DNA of 64,000 nucleotides from JAQVEM01 sp964603595 (GTDB lineage Bacteria > Actinomycetota > Humimicrobiia > Humimicrobiales > Humimicrobiaceae). Below are positions 26,557 through 35,516 of the stretch, piece after piece. Positions within the stretch are counted from its first letter, which is position 1. Every line of letters starts with the position of its first letter. The notes under the pieces are model-generated. The model searched no databases, had not been told where the DNA came from, and worked only from the letters and a program-made list of their open reading frames with translations. Location: assembly GCA_964603595.1 (NCBI GenBank), contig CAZRVN010000002.1:124001-188000 (forward strand), written 5' to 3'. The translations under genes were made by a program, and so were the position numbers.

Positions 26557-28413
26557 ATGGCAAAGCCAAGTTTATTAAGTCCGTTTAGGGCTATTAAATA
26601 TTTTTTTAAAAAACCGAAGACTTTAAAATATCCCTTTGAGGGAAAGGAGCCAGCACTTAGATACAGGGGCTTTCATCTGAATGACTGGGATAAATGTACC
26701 GGCTGCGGGAATTGTGCTGATATATGTCCTAACAAGGCAATTGAAATGGTGAAGATTACTGAATTAGAATCAAATCCCACAGAGGGTAAGAAGAATGAAC
26801 GACCCCGGCTAGATTACGGCAGGTGTTGCTTTTGTGGTCTGTGTGTGGATATTTGCCCTGCTGGTTCATTAAGACTATCAAGGGACTATCTGCACATTCA
26901 TTTTAAAAAGGACACCTTTACTTTTATTCCAAAAGATGAAAAATCCGATAACAAAGATTTTGTTCCTGATAAGGAATATTCAATACTCAAAGCAAGTCTT
27001 AACCACCGTAAAAAAGATTATGAAGGTTTTGCATCTGACCTAAAGTATGCTCTGTTTGAACCGGAGAGAGTGGAAATGCCCCAGGTTAAACCCGAAGAAA
27101 GGAAGCTGTCATTTATTGAACAGGTAATAGGTTATTCCAGAGAGGAAGCAAAGAGGGAAGCTTCAAGGTGTCTTGAATGTAAATTATGCGAGGAGGCCTG
27201 CCCGGCGCATTTAAAAATTTCTGACTACATCCGTGCGATTTATGAAGATAAACCCGAAGAATCATTAAGGAAGATATATGAAGATAACCCCATTCCTGCT
27301 ATTTGTGGGAGGGTATGCATGAAGTACTGTGAGGATGCATGCTCTTTAAGCATAAGGGGCGAACCTGTGGCAGTTAGATGGTTGAAGAGATATGTTGCTG
27401 ATACTATAAAAAATTATAAGGATGCTCTGGAAGCTGCACCATCCAAATCATCGGGTAAGAAAGTGGCTGTCATAGGAGCAGGCCCGGGAGGGCTGTCAAC
27501 AGCTTATTTCCTCAAAATGAAAGGACATGATGTTACAGTTTTTGATTCTTTGCCGGGTGGCGGAGGAATGATGAGAATAGGCCCTCCGATTTATAGATTG
27601 CCTGTAGAAGCAATTGATAAGGATGTAAACTATATTGCTTCTCTTGGAGTTGAATTTAGATTTAACACAACTGTTGGAGAAGATGTGTTGTTTGGGGATA
27701 TTTTAAAGGATTACAATGCAGTTTATATTGGTATAGGTGCTACTGTGAGCCGCTCAACCAGGGTTAAAAATTTTGAGAAAGCCCTTCTGGCACTTAATTT
27801 CTTGCAGGAGAATAAGATTGGTAAAGGAGTTAAAGTAGATAAGGAGATTATAGTTATAGGTGGAGGCAATGTAGCTATAGACGTGGCCAGGGAAGCTTTT
27901 CGCCTTCAGCATATGCAATATCCCGGACAGGAAGTTGCAACTAAAATGATATCTCTGGAAGACTGGGATATAATGCCGGCAAAGGAAGAAGAGATTGAGG
28001 AAGCAAAGGAAGAAGGTATAAAGTTTAATCCTGCCTGGGGTCCTAAAGAGGTTGTTTTAGATGAAAAAGGGAATGTAAAAGGTCTTCAATGTGTGAAGGT
28101 TAAGTCAGTATTTGATGAAAAGGGAAGATTTTCACCGACCTTCTATAAAGATAAAGAAATGTTTTTGAAAGCTAATATGGTAATAGAAGCAATTGGACAG
28201 GGCTCTGATTTTTCATTTATACCCGAAAAACTTTTTGAGAAACTTGAATTTACAAAAAGGAGAAAGATTAAAGTTGATGAGAACGGACAGACATCAATCC
28301 CGAAAGTTTTTGCCGGTGGTGATATCGTAAATATAAATCTTGATGCGGTAACTGCAATAGCGGATGCAAAAGTAGCGGCCGAGGGTATAGACAAGCTTTT
28401 ATCTAAGAAATAA
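26557..28413 (+). CDS. NuoI-like ferredoxin fused to GltD/NfnB-type FAD-NAD(P) oxidoreductase
   Basis: 618 residues. Residues 1-120 are a NuoI/MbxN-like module with two [4Fe-4S] sites: C47-C50-C53-C57 and C90-C93-C96-C100. After a linker with PERVEMPQVKPEERKLSF comes a GltD/NfnB-type module: Fe-S motifs C205-C208-C211-C215 and C250-C254-C258-C262, the FAD loop GAGPGGLS (307-314), the NAD(P) loop GGGNVAIDVARE (435-446), and the C-terminal FAD motif VFAGGDI. In known Mbx/Mbh operons the last gene encodes only the ferredoxin part. The fusion suggests that NAD(P)H is directly wired into the complex. Function (ferredoxin:NAD(P) oxidoreductase with ion pumping, or polysulfide-type reductase) is inference. 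49 bp separate it from the NuoD-like gene. Confidence 0.93.
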   Translation: MAKPSLLSPFRAIKYFFKKPKTLKYPFEGKEPALRYRGFHLNDWDKCTGCGNCADICPNKAIEMVKITELESNPTEGKKNERPRLDYGRCCFCGLCVDICPAGSLRLSRDYLHIHFKKDTFTFIPKDEKSDNKDFVPDKEYSILKASLNHRKKDYEGFASDLKYALFEPERVEMPQVKPEERKLSFIEQVIGYSREEAKREASRCLECKLCEEACPAHLKISDYIRAIYEDKPEESLRKIYEDNPIPAICGRVCMKYCEDACSLSIRGEPVAVRWLKRYVADTIKNYKDALEAAPSKSSGKKVAVIGAGPGGLSTAYFLKMKGHDVTVFDSLPGGGGMMRIGPPIYRLPVEAIDKDVNYIASLGVEFRFNTTVGEDVLFGDILKDYNAVYIGIGATVSRSTRVKNFEKALLALNFLQENKIGKGVKVDKEIIVIGGGNVAIDVAREAFRLQHMQYPGQEVATKMISLEDWDIMPAKEEEIEEAKEEGIKFNPAWGPKEVVLDEKGNVKGLQCVKVKSVFDEKGRFSPTFYKDKEMFLKANMVIEAIGQGSDFSFIPEKLFEKLEFTKRRKIKVDENGQTSIPKVFAGGDIVNINLDAVTAIADAKVAAEGIDKLLSKK

Positions 28414-28434
28414 AGCCGGGCTTTTGCGGCTTTA
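28411..28434 (+). terminator. Hairpin at the end of the Mbx-like operon
   Basis: A perfect 8-bp stem TAAAGCCG/CGGCTTTA with an 8-nt loop, starting in the stop codon of the fusion gene. The T run is short (TTTAT), so termination may be partial or Rho-assisted. Confidence 0.5.
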
Positions 28435-28542
28435 TGGTAATTAAACATCTAAAGAAACATATTATATTCAGGAAGTCATATCAAATATAATAGTAAAACT
28501 ATTCTGGGAATAATAAACAAGGATCATGACTTAAAAACGGGT

Positions 28543-28570
28543 TTGAAAAAAATACAAAATTGGTTATAAT
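28543..28570 (+). promoter_or_regulatory. Promoter of the initiator tRNA
   Basis: TTGAAA (28543-28548), a 16-bp spacer, and TATAAT (28565-28570), 57 bp ahead of the tRNA. Good match to the sigma-A consensus. Confidence 0.6.
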
Positions 28571-28627
28571 ATGTTTCTGCGGTAGGAATGACAGCAGTAA
28601 AAGATAATTATGTAATTTTAAATTCAA

Positions 28628-28704
<77 letters not shown>

Positions 28705-29107
28705 AGAATGAGCTTTCCCCCAATTAAAGACAGCATATTCTAAAGGTATAATACTTTTCCCCAAAAAATGATAATAAGTATACCTTGCATATAAAGAAGA
28801 TTTTAAAGATACATGTATGCTGGAAATACTACCGGAAAAATTTCTAATAAATAGTACAGAAATCTATATTCTATTATGGGATATAGAATATTAAAGTTTC
28901 TTTTTTTAAATTGAGATTGCGTTTATTAGACTGCTTCTTTATAATTTTAAAAAAGTACTAGAGGCAAGCGGCCATGAAAAAATGTCTTTGCAGCAGGCAT
29001 TTTTATTAATATCAGTTTTAAATTATAATCTAAATATGTTTTTAAAATATATTTATTGGTATTTTCTATATTGAAAAAGAGAGGAATTTTTTAAAAAAAA
29101 GTTTGCA
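28705..29107 (+). other. Non-coding gap after the tRNA
   Basis: 403 bp, AT-rich. I see no ORF with a ribosome site, no RNA gene, and no clear terminator; promoter-like AT blocks are too unspecific to call. Confidence 0.4.
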
Positions 29108-29593
29108 ATGAATGATTTTTTAGGAAAGTTAAAGAAAAAAAAATATAATTTCCTGGCTCTTGCGGCCAGAAATATTTTTTTGGCAATTATTATTCTTTTT
29201 TTATCTGGCAGCTTATGTTCCTGTGATACCTATTCAGATATAAAGAGGTCCGTTGTCAATAGATTTTCGGCGGAAGATGATATGGATGAGGCAGTAGAAT
29301 TAGTAAATGAATTCTTTAATTTATTATCTGATAAAAATTTTGAAGAGGCATATCAATATTTAAGCAATGGGGATAAACGAAAGGGTGACGTAGAAGATTT
29401 TTGTAACGAATTTAAAAATGTTACTGATATCGTATCCATAGATGTTAAATGGGTGGAAATAAAGAACAATATAGTTGTAGTGTGCATAGATTTGACTGAT
29501 TTTTATGATGGTGAAGAAAAGGTATTTAAAGATATAGAAGTTTCCCTGGTTAAAGAAGAAGATGAGGAATGGAAGATAGCATTCTGGAAATAG
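29108..29593 (+). CDS. Putative lipoprotein of the NTF2-like/DUF4878-like type
   Basis: 161 residues. A basic N-terminus, a hydrophobic segment (about 24-38) and LCSC (37-40) as a lipobox-like motif, giving C40 as the lipidated residue; the cysteine at -2 is slightly unusual. The mature part starts with acidic DDMDEAVELVNEFFNLLSDK, followed by a pattern of helix then curved sheet ending EWKIAFWK, typical of small NTF2-fold lipoproteins. Function unknown. The start ATG 29108 gives the best signal; a weak ribosome site only. Confidence 0.6.
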   Translation: MNDFLGKLKKKKYNFLALAARNIFLAIIILFLSGSLCSCDTYSDIKRSVVNRFSAEDDMDEAVELVNEFFNLLSDKNFEEAYQYLSNGDKRKGDVEDFCNEFKNVTDIVSIDVKWVEIKNNIVVVCIDLTDFYDGEEKVFKDIEVSLVKEEDEEWKIAFWK

Positions 29594-29709
29594 ATATGAT
29601 TGCCTATAAAAGATAAATAGAAAGAATAAGCTCGGGAGTGTGCGTGCAAAAGTAAATGGAAAAAATTATTTAAAAGAACTTTATGAAATAAAAGCTAGAA
29701 GGGTATAAA

Positions 29710-30498
29710 TTGAAAGTATTATTTTTAGGGGATGTTTTTGGCAAGCCGGGAAGGGAGGTTTTAAAGAAGAAGCTTAAGTCTATAGTGGATGAAAATGATA
29801 TAGATTTTACTATTGCCAATGGTGAAAATGCGGCAGGAGGGATAGGCATTACCCCTGTAATCTGTAAAACATTGCTTGATGCAGGGGTAGATATAGTAAC
29901 TTCGGGTAACCATATTTATAAAAAGAGGGAGATATATGATTATATAGAACAGGAGCCACGGCTTTTAAAACCGGCAAATTATCCTCCGGCAACACCGGGA
30001 AAAGGATATCATGTTATGTCTGATAGGAACAATAATAAGATTGGCGTTATAAATATTTGCGGCAGGATATTTATAGATTATTATGATTGCCCGTTCAGGT
30101 GTATGGATAAAATTCTGGAACGTGTTAAAAAAGAAACCCGGATAGTAATTGTGGATTTTCATGCTGAGGCTACTTCTGAAAAAATTGCAATGGGGTGGTA
30201 TCTTGATAACAGGGTAAGCGCAGTTCTGGGAACGCACACTCATGTCCAGACTGCTGATGAAAGGATACTCCCCGGAGGGACTGCTTATATTACTGACGTG
30301 GGTATGGTCGGACCAAGGGATTCTGTGATTGGGGTGAAGAGAGAAAACATCATAAAAAGGTTTATTACCATGATGCCCCAGAAATTTACTGTCGCGGAAG
30401 GTGATTGCCTTATAAACGCAGTTGTAATTGACATTGACCGGAGAAGTGGAAGGGCAAACAGTATAAAGAGATTAAATTTAATCTTTGATAATATTTAA
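29710..30498 (+). CDS. ymdB: YmdB-family metallophosphoesterase
   Basis: 262 residues of the TIGR00282 family, dinuclear-metal phosphodiesterases active on 2',3'-cyclic nucleotides in Bacillus, where YmdB affects biofilm and sporulation decisions. Metal motifs: LGDVFGKPGRE (6-16), ANGENAAGGIG (36-46), SGNHI (65-69), VDFHAEATSEK (about 148-158), GTHTHVQTADE (about 174-184). All are intact. It starts at TTG 29710 after GAAGGG. It is followed by tilS. Confidence 0.93.
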   Translation: MKVLFLGDVFGKPGREVLKKKLKSIVDENDIDFTIANGENAAGGIGITPVICKTLLDAGVDIVTSGNHIYKKREIYDYIEQEPRLLKPANYPPATPGKGYHVMSDRNNNKIGVINICGRIFIDYYDCPFRCMDKILERVKKETRIVIVDFHAEATSEKIAMGWYLDNRVSAVLGTHTHVQTADERILPGGTAYITDVGMVGPRDSVIGVKRENIIKRFITMMPQKFTVAEGDCLINAVVIDIDRRSGRANSIKRLNLIFDNI

Positions 30499-30535
30499 CC
30501 GATATCTTTATCCGGTTCTTCTAAAAGAAAGTACT

Positions 30536-32053
30536 ATGATTTTTAGAATTAAAGAAATTCAAAAATATGGATTTGCCAGGAACAGTATTATCTTAAAGGT
30601 GCTGGAAACTATAGAATCCAGGAATATGATAGAAAGAGGTGACAGGGTATTAATTTCAATCTCCGGCGGGCCTGATTCTACATTTTTAACTCACCTTTTT
30701 TATCTTTTAAGACCGGTTCTGGGCCTGGACCTTTTTGGTTTCTGCCTTGACCATATAACGCGAGGCGGTGAATCAACAAAAGACTCACTGTTTGTAAAAA
30801 AAATGTGCAGGGAACTGGATATTAAGTTATTTGAGCGAAAAGTTGATGTTTCAAGGTGGTGCAGGTCAAGAAACCTCTCTTTCCAGAAAGGTGCGAGGTT
30901 AATAAGAATAAGTAAATTGCTGGAGATTTCAGAAAAAAATAATATAGATAAAATTGCTACGGGTCATAACTCAGATGATGATGTAGAAACCTTTTTTATA
31001 AACTTGTTTAGAGGAGCAGGCGCCAGAGGGCTTTCGGGAATAAAGCCGGTGGCAGGTAAATTTATAAGACCCCTTATTGCAATATCAAGGAAAGATATTG
31101 AATCTTATCTTGACAGGAAGAAGATAGCTTATTGCGTGGACAGGACCAATGTTAAAAACATATATCTTAGAAACAGGATAAGGAATATTCTCATACCATT
31201 TATAAGCAAGCATTTTGGTGGTTCTTTTAAAAATAATATATTAAGGGCGTTACGTATATTGAAGGACGAAGATGATTTCCTGTCCGGATATTCTTTGTCA
31301 AGATTAGAAGATATGGCTTCTATAAAGAAAGATGGGGAGATAAGAGAGCCGGTCTTTATAGAAATACCTATAGGGAAGATTATAAAGGAAGATATAGCTG
31401 TACGGAGGAGAATTGTATTATCAGCAATAGAGATGGTAAACGGGGATCTGGAAGATATAAGCTTTAAAAATATAGATGATATTTTAAAAATATGCACCCA
31501 CGGAGGGGAAAGTAAGGTTATCCAGCCGGGCGGAAGAATAAAAGTCTGTAAGATTGGAAGTAAAATATATTTTATTAATATAACTCATGATGAATTTTAT
31601 CCGGATGAGTTTGCGGGGTTTTTAAAAAAGGATGTGGGTGCGAAAAAAGGGAGAAAGCGTGCAGATAAAAAGGTAGAGGTTAAAATCGGGGAAAAGATGG
31701 AGCTAAATAGCTTTGACCGCAAGCTGTTAACAGAAATTTTTAAATATGATAAGGATAAAATAAGTTTAAAGAATGCCGGGAATACGGAAGCTTATATGGA
31801 TTATTCAGAAATTAAGTTGCCCATTGAAGTGAGAGTCTGGGAAAAGGGAGATAAATTTTATCCCCTGGGCATGAATGAGGAGAAAAAATTGCAGGATTTT
31901 TTTGTTGATAATAAAATTCCCGTACATTTGAGGAAGTCTATTCCTGTATTTATAGATAAGGAAAAAATAGTCTGGGTAGGGAATTGCAGAATTGATGAAA
32001 GGGTAAAGGTAACTGATAATACCAGAGAAGTTCTTCATTTAAAATTATTTTAA
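30536..32053 (+). CDS. tilS: tRNA(Ile)-lysidine synthetase
   Basis: Converts C34 of tRNA-Ile(CAU) to lysidine, so AUA is read as Ile. I prefer ATG 30536 (505 residues), since the longer frame from 30485 overlaps ymdB and lacks a ribosome site. The PP-loop ATPase motif SGGPDS is at 43-48. GHNSDDDVETFFINLFRGAG and NRIRNILIPFI mark the N-terminal catalytic domain; the C-terminal substrate domain has PLGMNEEKKLQDFFVDNKI, here noted by its start PLGM and KLQDFF. The tilS-hpt-ftsH order is widely conserved. Confidence 0.95.
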   Translation: MIFRIKEIQKYGFARNSIILKVLETIESRNMIERGDRVLISISGGPDSTFLTHLFYLLRPVLGLDLFGFCLDHITRGGESTKDSLFVKKMCRELDIKLFERKVDVSRWCRSRNLSFQKGARLIRISKLLEISEKNNIDKIATGHNSDDDVETFFINLFRGAGARGLSGIKPVAGKFIRPLIAISRKDIESYLDRKKIAYCVDRTNVKNIYLRNRIRNILIPFISKHFGGSFKNNILRALRILKDEDDFLSGYSLSRLEDMASIKKDGEIREPVFIEIPIGKIIKEDIAVRRRIVLSAIEMVNGDLEDISFKNIDDILKICTHGGESKVIQPGGRIKVCKIGSKIYFINITHDEFYPDEFAGFLKKDVGAKKGRKRADKKVEVKIGEKMELNSFDRKLLTEIFKYDKDKISLKNAGNTEAYMDYSEIKLPIEVRVWEKGDKFYPLGMNEEKKLQDFFVDNKIPVHLRKSIPVFIDKEKIVWVGNCRIDERVKVTDNTREVLHLKLF

Positions 32054-32127
32054 AATTAAATTTTATATGATTTAATGAAACCATGTTCAAACTAACACGG
32101 GTAATTAACGGTTAAGAGAGGTAATTA

Positions 32128-32703
32128 ATGGGGCTATATAAATTTAAAGAAGTAGATGGCGAGAGAATAGTTGTGTATGGTGATATAGAAATAAAAATAC
32201 TTATTGATGAAAAAAGGCTTTCCAGCAAAGTAAAGGAATTAGGGAATAAGATTACAGGGGATTACAGGGGTAAAAATCCTGTACTGGTTTCTGTTTTAAG
32301 GGGGTCATTTATTTTTATTGCTGATATATGCAGGGAAATTAAGATACCTGTTACTTTTGATTTTATGGCTGTTTCAAGCTACGGCAATTCAAAAGTAAGC
32401 TCTGGTATTGTAAGGATAACCAAGGATCTGGAATTCAGCATTGAGAATAAAGAGGTAATTATTATAGAGGACATAGTAGATTCAGGAAGAACCCTAAATT
32501 ACCTTATTAAGAATTTAAAGGCCAGGAATCCAAAAAATATTGAAGTATGTGCACTCCTGGATAAAAATGTTCCTAGAAAAACGCAAAATAAGGTTAAATA
32601 TAAAGGATTTGATATACCTAACAAGTTTGTGGTAGGATATGGTCTTGATTTAGAGGAGAAATACAGAAATTTCCCCTTTATAGGGTATATTGAAAATGGA
32701 TAG
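32128..32703 (+). CDS. hpt: Hypoxanthine phosphoribosyltransferase
   Basis: 191 residues. Salvages hypoxanthine and guanine with PRPP. The PRPP-binding motif VIIIEDIVDSGRT (110-122) and VSVLRGSFIFIADI (54-67) are intact. GAGAGG precedes the ATG. It lies between tilS and ftsH, the common arrangement. Confidence 0.96.
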   Translation: MGLYKFKEVDGERIVVYGDIEIKILIDEKRLSSKVKELGNKITGDYRGKNPVLVSVLRGSFIFIADICREIKIPVTFDFMAVSSYGNSKVSSGIVRITKDLEFSIENKEVIIIEDIVDSGRTLNYLIKNLKARNPKNIEVCALLDKNVPRKTQNKVKYKGFDIPNKFVVGYGLDLEEKYRNFPFIGYIENG

Positions 32704-32762
32704 TAATTATATTATCATCTAAAATGTGATGAGAATAAAAGCATAAGGAGTTGTTATAAAAT

Positions 32763-34703
32763 TTGAAAAATAATAAAGGATTTAATAAAAGAGCAATAAA
32801 GAATGTTGCATTATTAATTCTGCTGATAGCAGTTGTTTTTTTGATATTGAGGAATCCCCTCTTTCTTACACCTGTGGTTAAAGAGTTTAATTTAAACGAG
32901 TTTGTTGAAGCAGTCAAGCAGGATGAGATAAGCACCTCCACGCCGCTGGTGATTAAAGGAGAAGATAACATAGTGGAGGGTGAGTTAAAAGATGGGTCCA
33001 AGTTCACAGCGGAGTTTTTAAAGGATTACGATATTACCCAGTTGTTACTGGATAATGATATACATTTTAAGGTAGATAACCAGAATCAATCAATATGGAT
33101 TCAGATTCTTGTAAGTGCCATACCTTTTGTTATAATGTTTGGTTTGATTTTCTTTATGATGAACCAGCTCCAGGGCGGGGGATCCAAAGTACTCCAATTC
33201 GGGAAAAGCAAAGCTAAAATGGTAGATAAAAGTAAAAAGAGAGTTACTTTTAAGGATATTGGAGGAGTTGATGAAGCTGTAGAGGAATTAAGGGAAATTG
33301 AAGAATTCCTTGAAAATCCAAATAAATTTAAAGCTATGGGAGCAAAAATCCCCAAAGGCGTACTTTTATATGGACCTCCGGGGACAGGTAAAACTCTGCT
33401 GGCAAGGGCAGTAGCAGGTGAAGCCGGAGTACCTTTTTTCAGTATAAGTGGTTCTGAGTTTGTTGAAATGTTTGTTGGTGTAGGTGCTTCCAGGGTTAGA
33501 GACCTATTTAATAAGGCAAAAGCAAATCAGCCGTCAATAGTGTTTATGGATGAAATTGATGCAGTGGGAAGGCACAGGGGAGCCGGATTGGGCGGAGGTC
33601 ATGATGAAAGGGAGCAGACCCTCAACCAGTTGCTGGTAGAAATGGATGGTTTTGATGTTGAAAATACGGTAATACTGATCGCAGCTACAAACAGGCCTGA
33701 TATACTTGACCCTGCGCTGCTAAGGCCTGGAAGATTTGATAGGCAAATTGTGGTGGACAGGCCGGATTTAAGGGGCAGGGAGGAGATACTCGAGATACAT
33801 GCCAGGGGTAAGCCTCTGGATAAGGGAGTTAATTTAAAAACTATAGCCAAAGAAACACCCGGATTTACAGGAGCTGACCTTGCCAATCTGTTTAATGAAG
33901 CGTCTCTTCTAGCAGCAAGGCATAACAAGAAAAAAGTATCCATGTTTGAAGTAGAAGAAGCAGTAGAAAGAGTCATAGCAGGACCTGAGAAAAAGACAAG
34001 AATTATATCGGAGGAAGAGAAGAGGATAATTGCTTATCATGAATCGGGGCATGCGTTACTTTCTTATATCCTGCCCTATACAGATCCAATACATAAGATA
34101 TCTATTATATCAAGGGGAAGAGCGCTGGGATATGTGATTACCCTTCCTGAAGAGGACAGGTTTCTAAAGTCAAGGAGCGAACTGATTGATAACGTTACCC
34201 AGCTTCTGGGAGGCAGGATAAGCGAAGAAATGAACTTTAATGATATAACCTCTGGAGCCCAGAATGACCTGGAGAGAGCTACAAAAATTACAAGGAAGAT
34301 GGTTACAGAATACGGGATGAGCAAAGAGCTGGGTCCAATTGCATTTAAAGGAGAGGAAGACGAAGTATTTTTAGGAAAGGAAATCGCTTCAAGGCCTCAT
34401 TACGGAAATGAAGTAGCATCTGCTATAGATAGGGAAGTTCATAGGATGATTACGGAAAGTTATGAGTATGGGAAAAAGATACTTACTAAAAATAAGGAAA
34501 ATCTTAATAACCTGGCTGAGAAATTAATAGAGAAAGAAACTTTAACAAGAGAAGAGATATTTAAAATATTGTCAAAGGTAGAAAGCAAGAAAGTAAAAAG
34601 AGTAAAGCAGCTGGAAGATGAGAGCAAGAGTTCATGTGTTCCTAAGAAAAAGTCAGGGAAAAGTTCAAAGAAGAAAAAGGTAAAATCAGCCGGGAAGAAA
34701 TAA
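32763..34703 (+). CDS. ftsH: ATP-dependent zinc metalloprotease FtsH
   Basis: 646-residue membrane AAA+ protease. Two N-terminal helices (about 13-29 and 112-132) flank an extracytoplasmic domain. Walker A GPPGTGKT is at 204-211, the AAA second region of homology includes AATNRPDILDPALLRPGRFD (noted here by its limits), and the zinc site is HESGH (426-430). The C-terminus is a lysine/serine-rich tail (about 615-646) not found in most homologues. It starts at TTG 32763 following AAGGAG. It degrades unassembled membrane proteins and regulators. Confidence 0.97.
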   Translation: MKNNKGFNKRAIKNVALLILLIAVVFLILRNPLFLTPVVKEFNLNEFVEAVKQDEISTSTPLVIKGEDNIVEGELKDGSKFTAEFLKDYDITQLLLDNDIHFKVDNQNQSIWIQILVSAIPFVIMFGLIFFMMNQLQGGGSKVLQFGKSKAKMVDKSKKRVTFKDIGGVDEAVEELREIEEFLENPNKFKAMGAKIPKGVLLYGPPGTGKTLLARAVAGEAGVPFFSISGSEFVEMFVGVGASRVRDLFNKAKANQPSIVFMDEIDAVGRHRGAGLGGGHDEREQTLNQLLVEMDGFDVENTVILIAATNRPDILDPALLRPGRFDRQIVVDRPDLRGREEILEIHARGKPLDKGVNLKTIAKETPGFTGADLANLFNEASLLAARHNKKKVSMFEVEEAVERVIAGPEKKTRIISEEEKRIIAYHESGHALLSYILPYTDPIHKISIISRGRALGYVITLPEEDRFLKSRSELIDNVTQLLGGRISEEMNFNDITSGAQNDLERATKITRKMVTEYGMSKELGPIAFKGEEDEVFLGKEIASRPHYGNEVASAIDREVHRMITESYEYGKKILTKNKENLNNLAEKLIEKETLTREEIFKILSKVESKKVKRVKQLEDESKSSCVPKKKSGKSSKKKKVKSAGKK

Positions 34704-34946
34704 AATAATAACTTTTATTTAAGAGAGATATTTCCAATACTCAATAAATAATCAGGCATTTTATACACAGATTTCAAGTATTATCACAAGAACAGGTTAC
34801 ATTGCCTTTTATAAGTTACTAAGTTTAAAAATGCATCGTGGGGCTGTTATCATTTTTAGTATATTTGTAAGTGATTTTTAATATTTATAATCTATAATAT
34901 CAATTATAGTTATATCATTAATTTAATTTAGGATAGGAGTTTAATA

Positions 34947-35513
34947 TTGGATAGAAAGATGATAGAAGAAGGGGTAAGACTGATATTAAAGGGTATCGGG
35001 GAAGATACAAACAGGGAAGGCCTTAAGGGAACTCCGCGAAGAGTTGCAGATATGTATGGAGAAATATTCAGCGGGATAGGCAGGGACCCTTCCAAAGAAT
35101 TGGAGCCAATGTTTGACGAAGGTCATGATGAGATAATTCTGGTGAAAGATATTCCTTTCTATTCGGTATGCGAGCATCACATGACCCCTTTTATAGGGAA
35201 AGCGCATATAGCTTATGTTCCCAATAAAAGCGGAAAGATTATCGGGCTGAGTAAGCTTATAAGGGTACTGGATATAGTTGCTAAGAGACTTCAGATACAG
35301 GAGAGGTTAACTTCAATAATAGCAGATACCATTATGAAGAAAATTAAGCCGAGGGGTGTCCTGGTAGTAGTTGAGGCGGAACACCTGTGTACGAGTATGA
35401 GAGGTGTAAAAAAACCAGGAACAATAACTGTTACTTCTGTTGTCAGGGGTTTGTTCAGGGAGAATCCAGCTTCAAGAGCTGAGGCGCTGGCACTAATCAA
35501 CCAAAATAAATAG
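34947..35513 (+). CDS. folE: GTP cyclohydrolase I
   Basis: First folate-pathway enzyme, converting GTP to dihydroneopterin triphosphate. 188 residues. Zinc and active-site residues C75, H77, H78 (SVCEHHMTPF) and C148 (EHLCTSMRG) are intact. It starts at TTG 34947 after ATAGGAG. Followed 3 nt later by folP and then folBK, an operon. Confidence 0.97.
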   Translation: MDRKMIEEGVRLILKGIGEDTNREGLKGTPRRVADMYGEIFSGIGRDPSKELEPMFDEGHDEIILVKDIPFYSVCEHHMTPFIGKAHIAYVPNKSGKIIGLSKLIRVLDIVAKRLQIQERLTSIIADTIMKKIKPRGVLVVVEAEHLCTSMRGVKKPGTITVTSVVRGLFRENPASRAEALALINQNK

Positions 35514-35516
35514 TGT

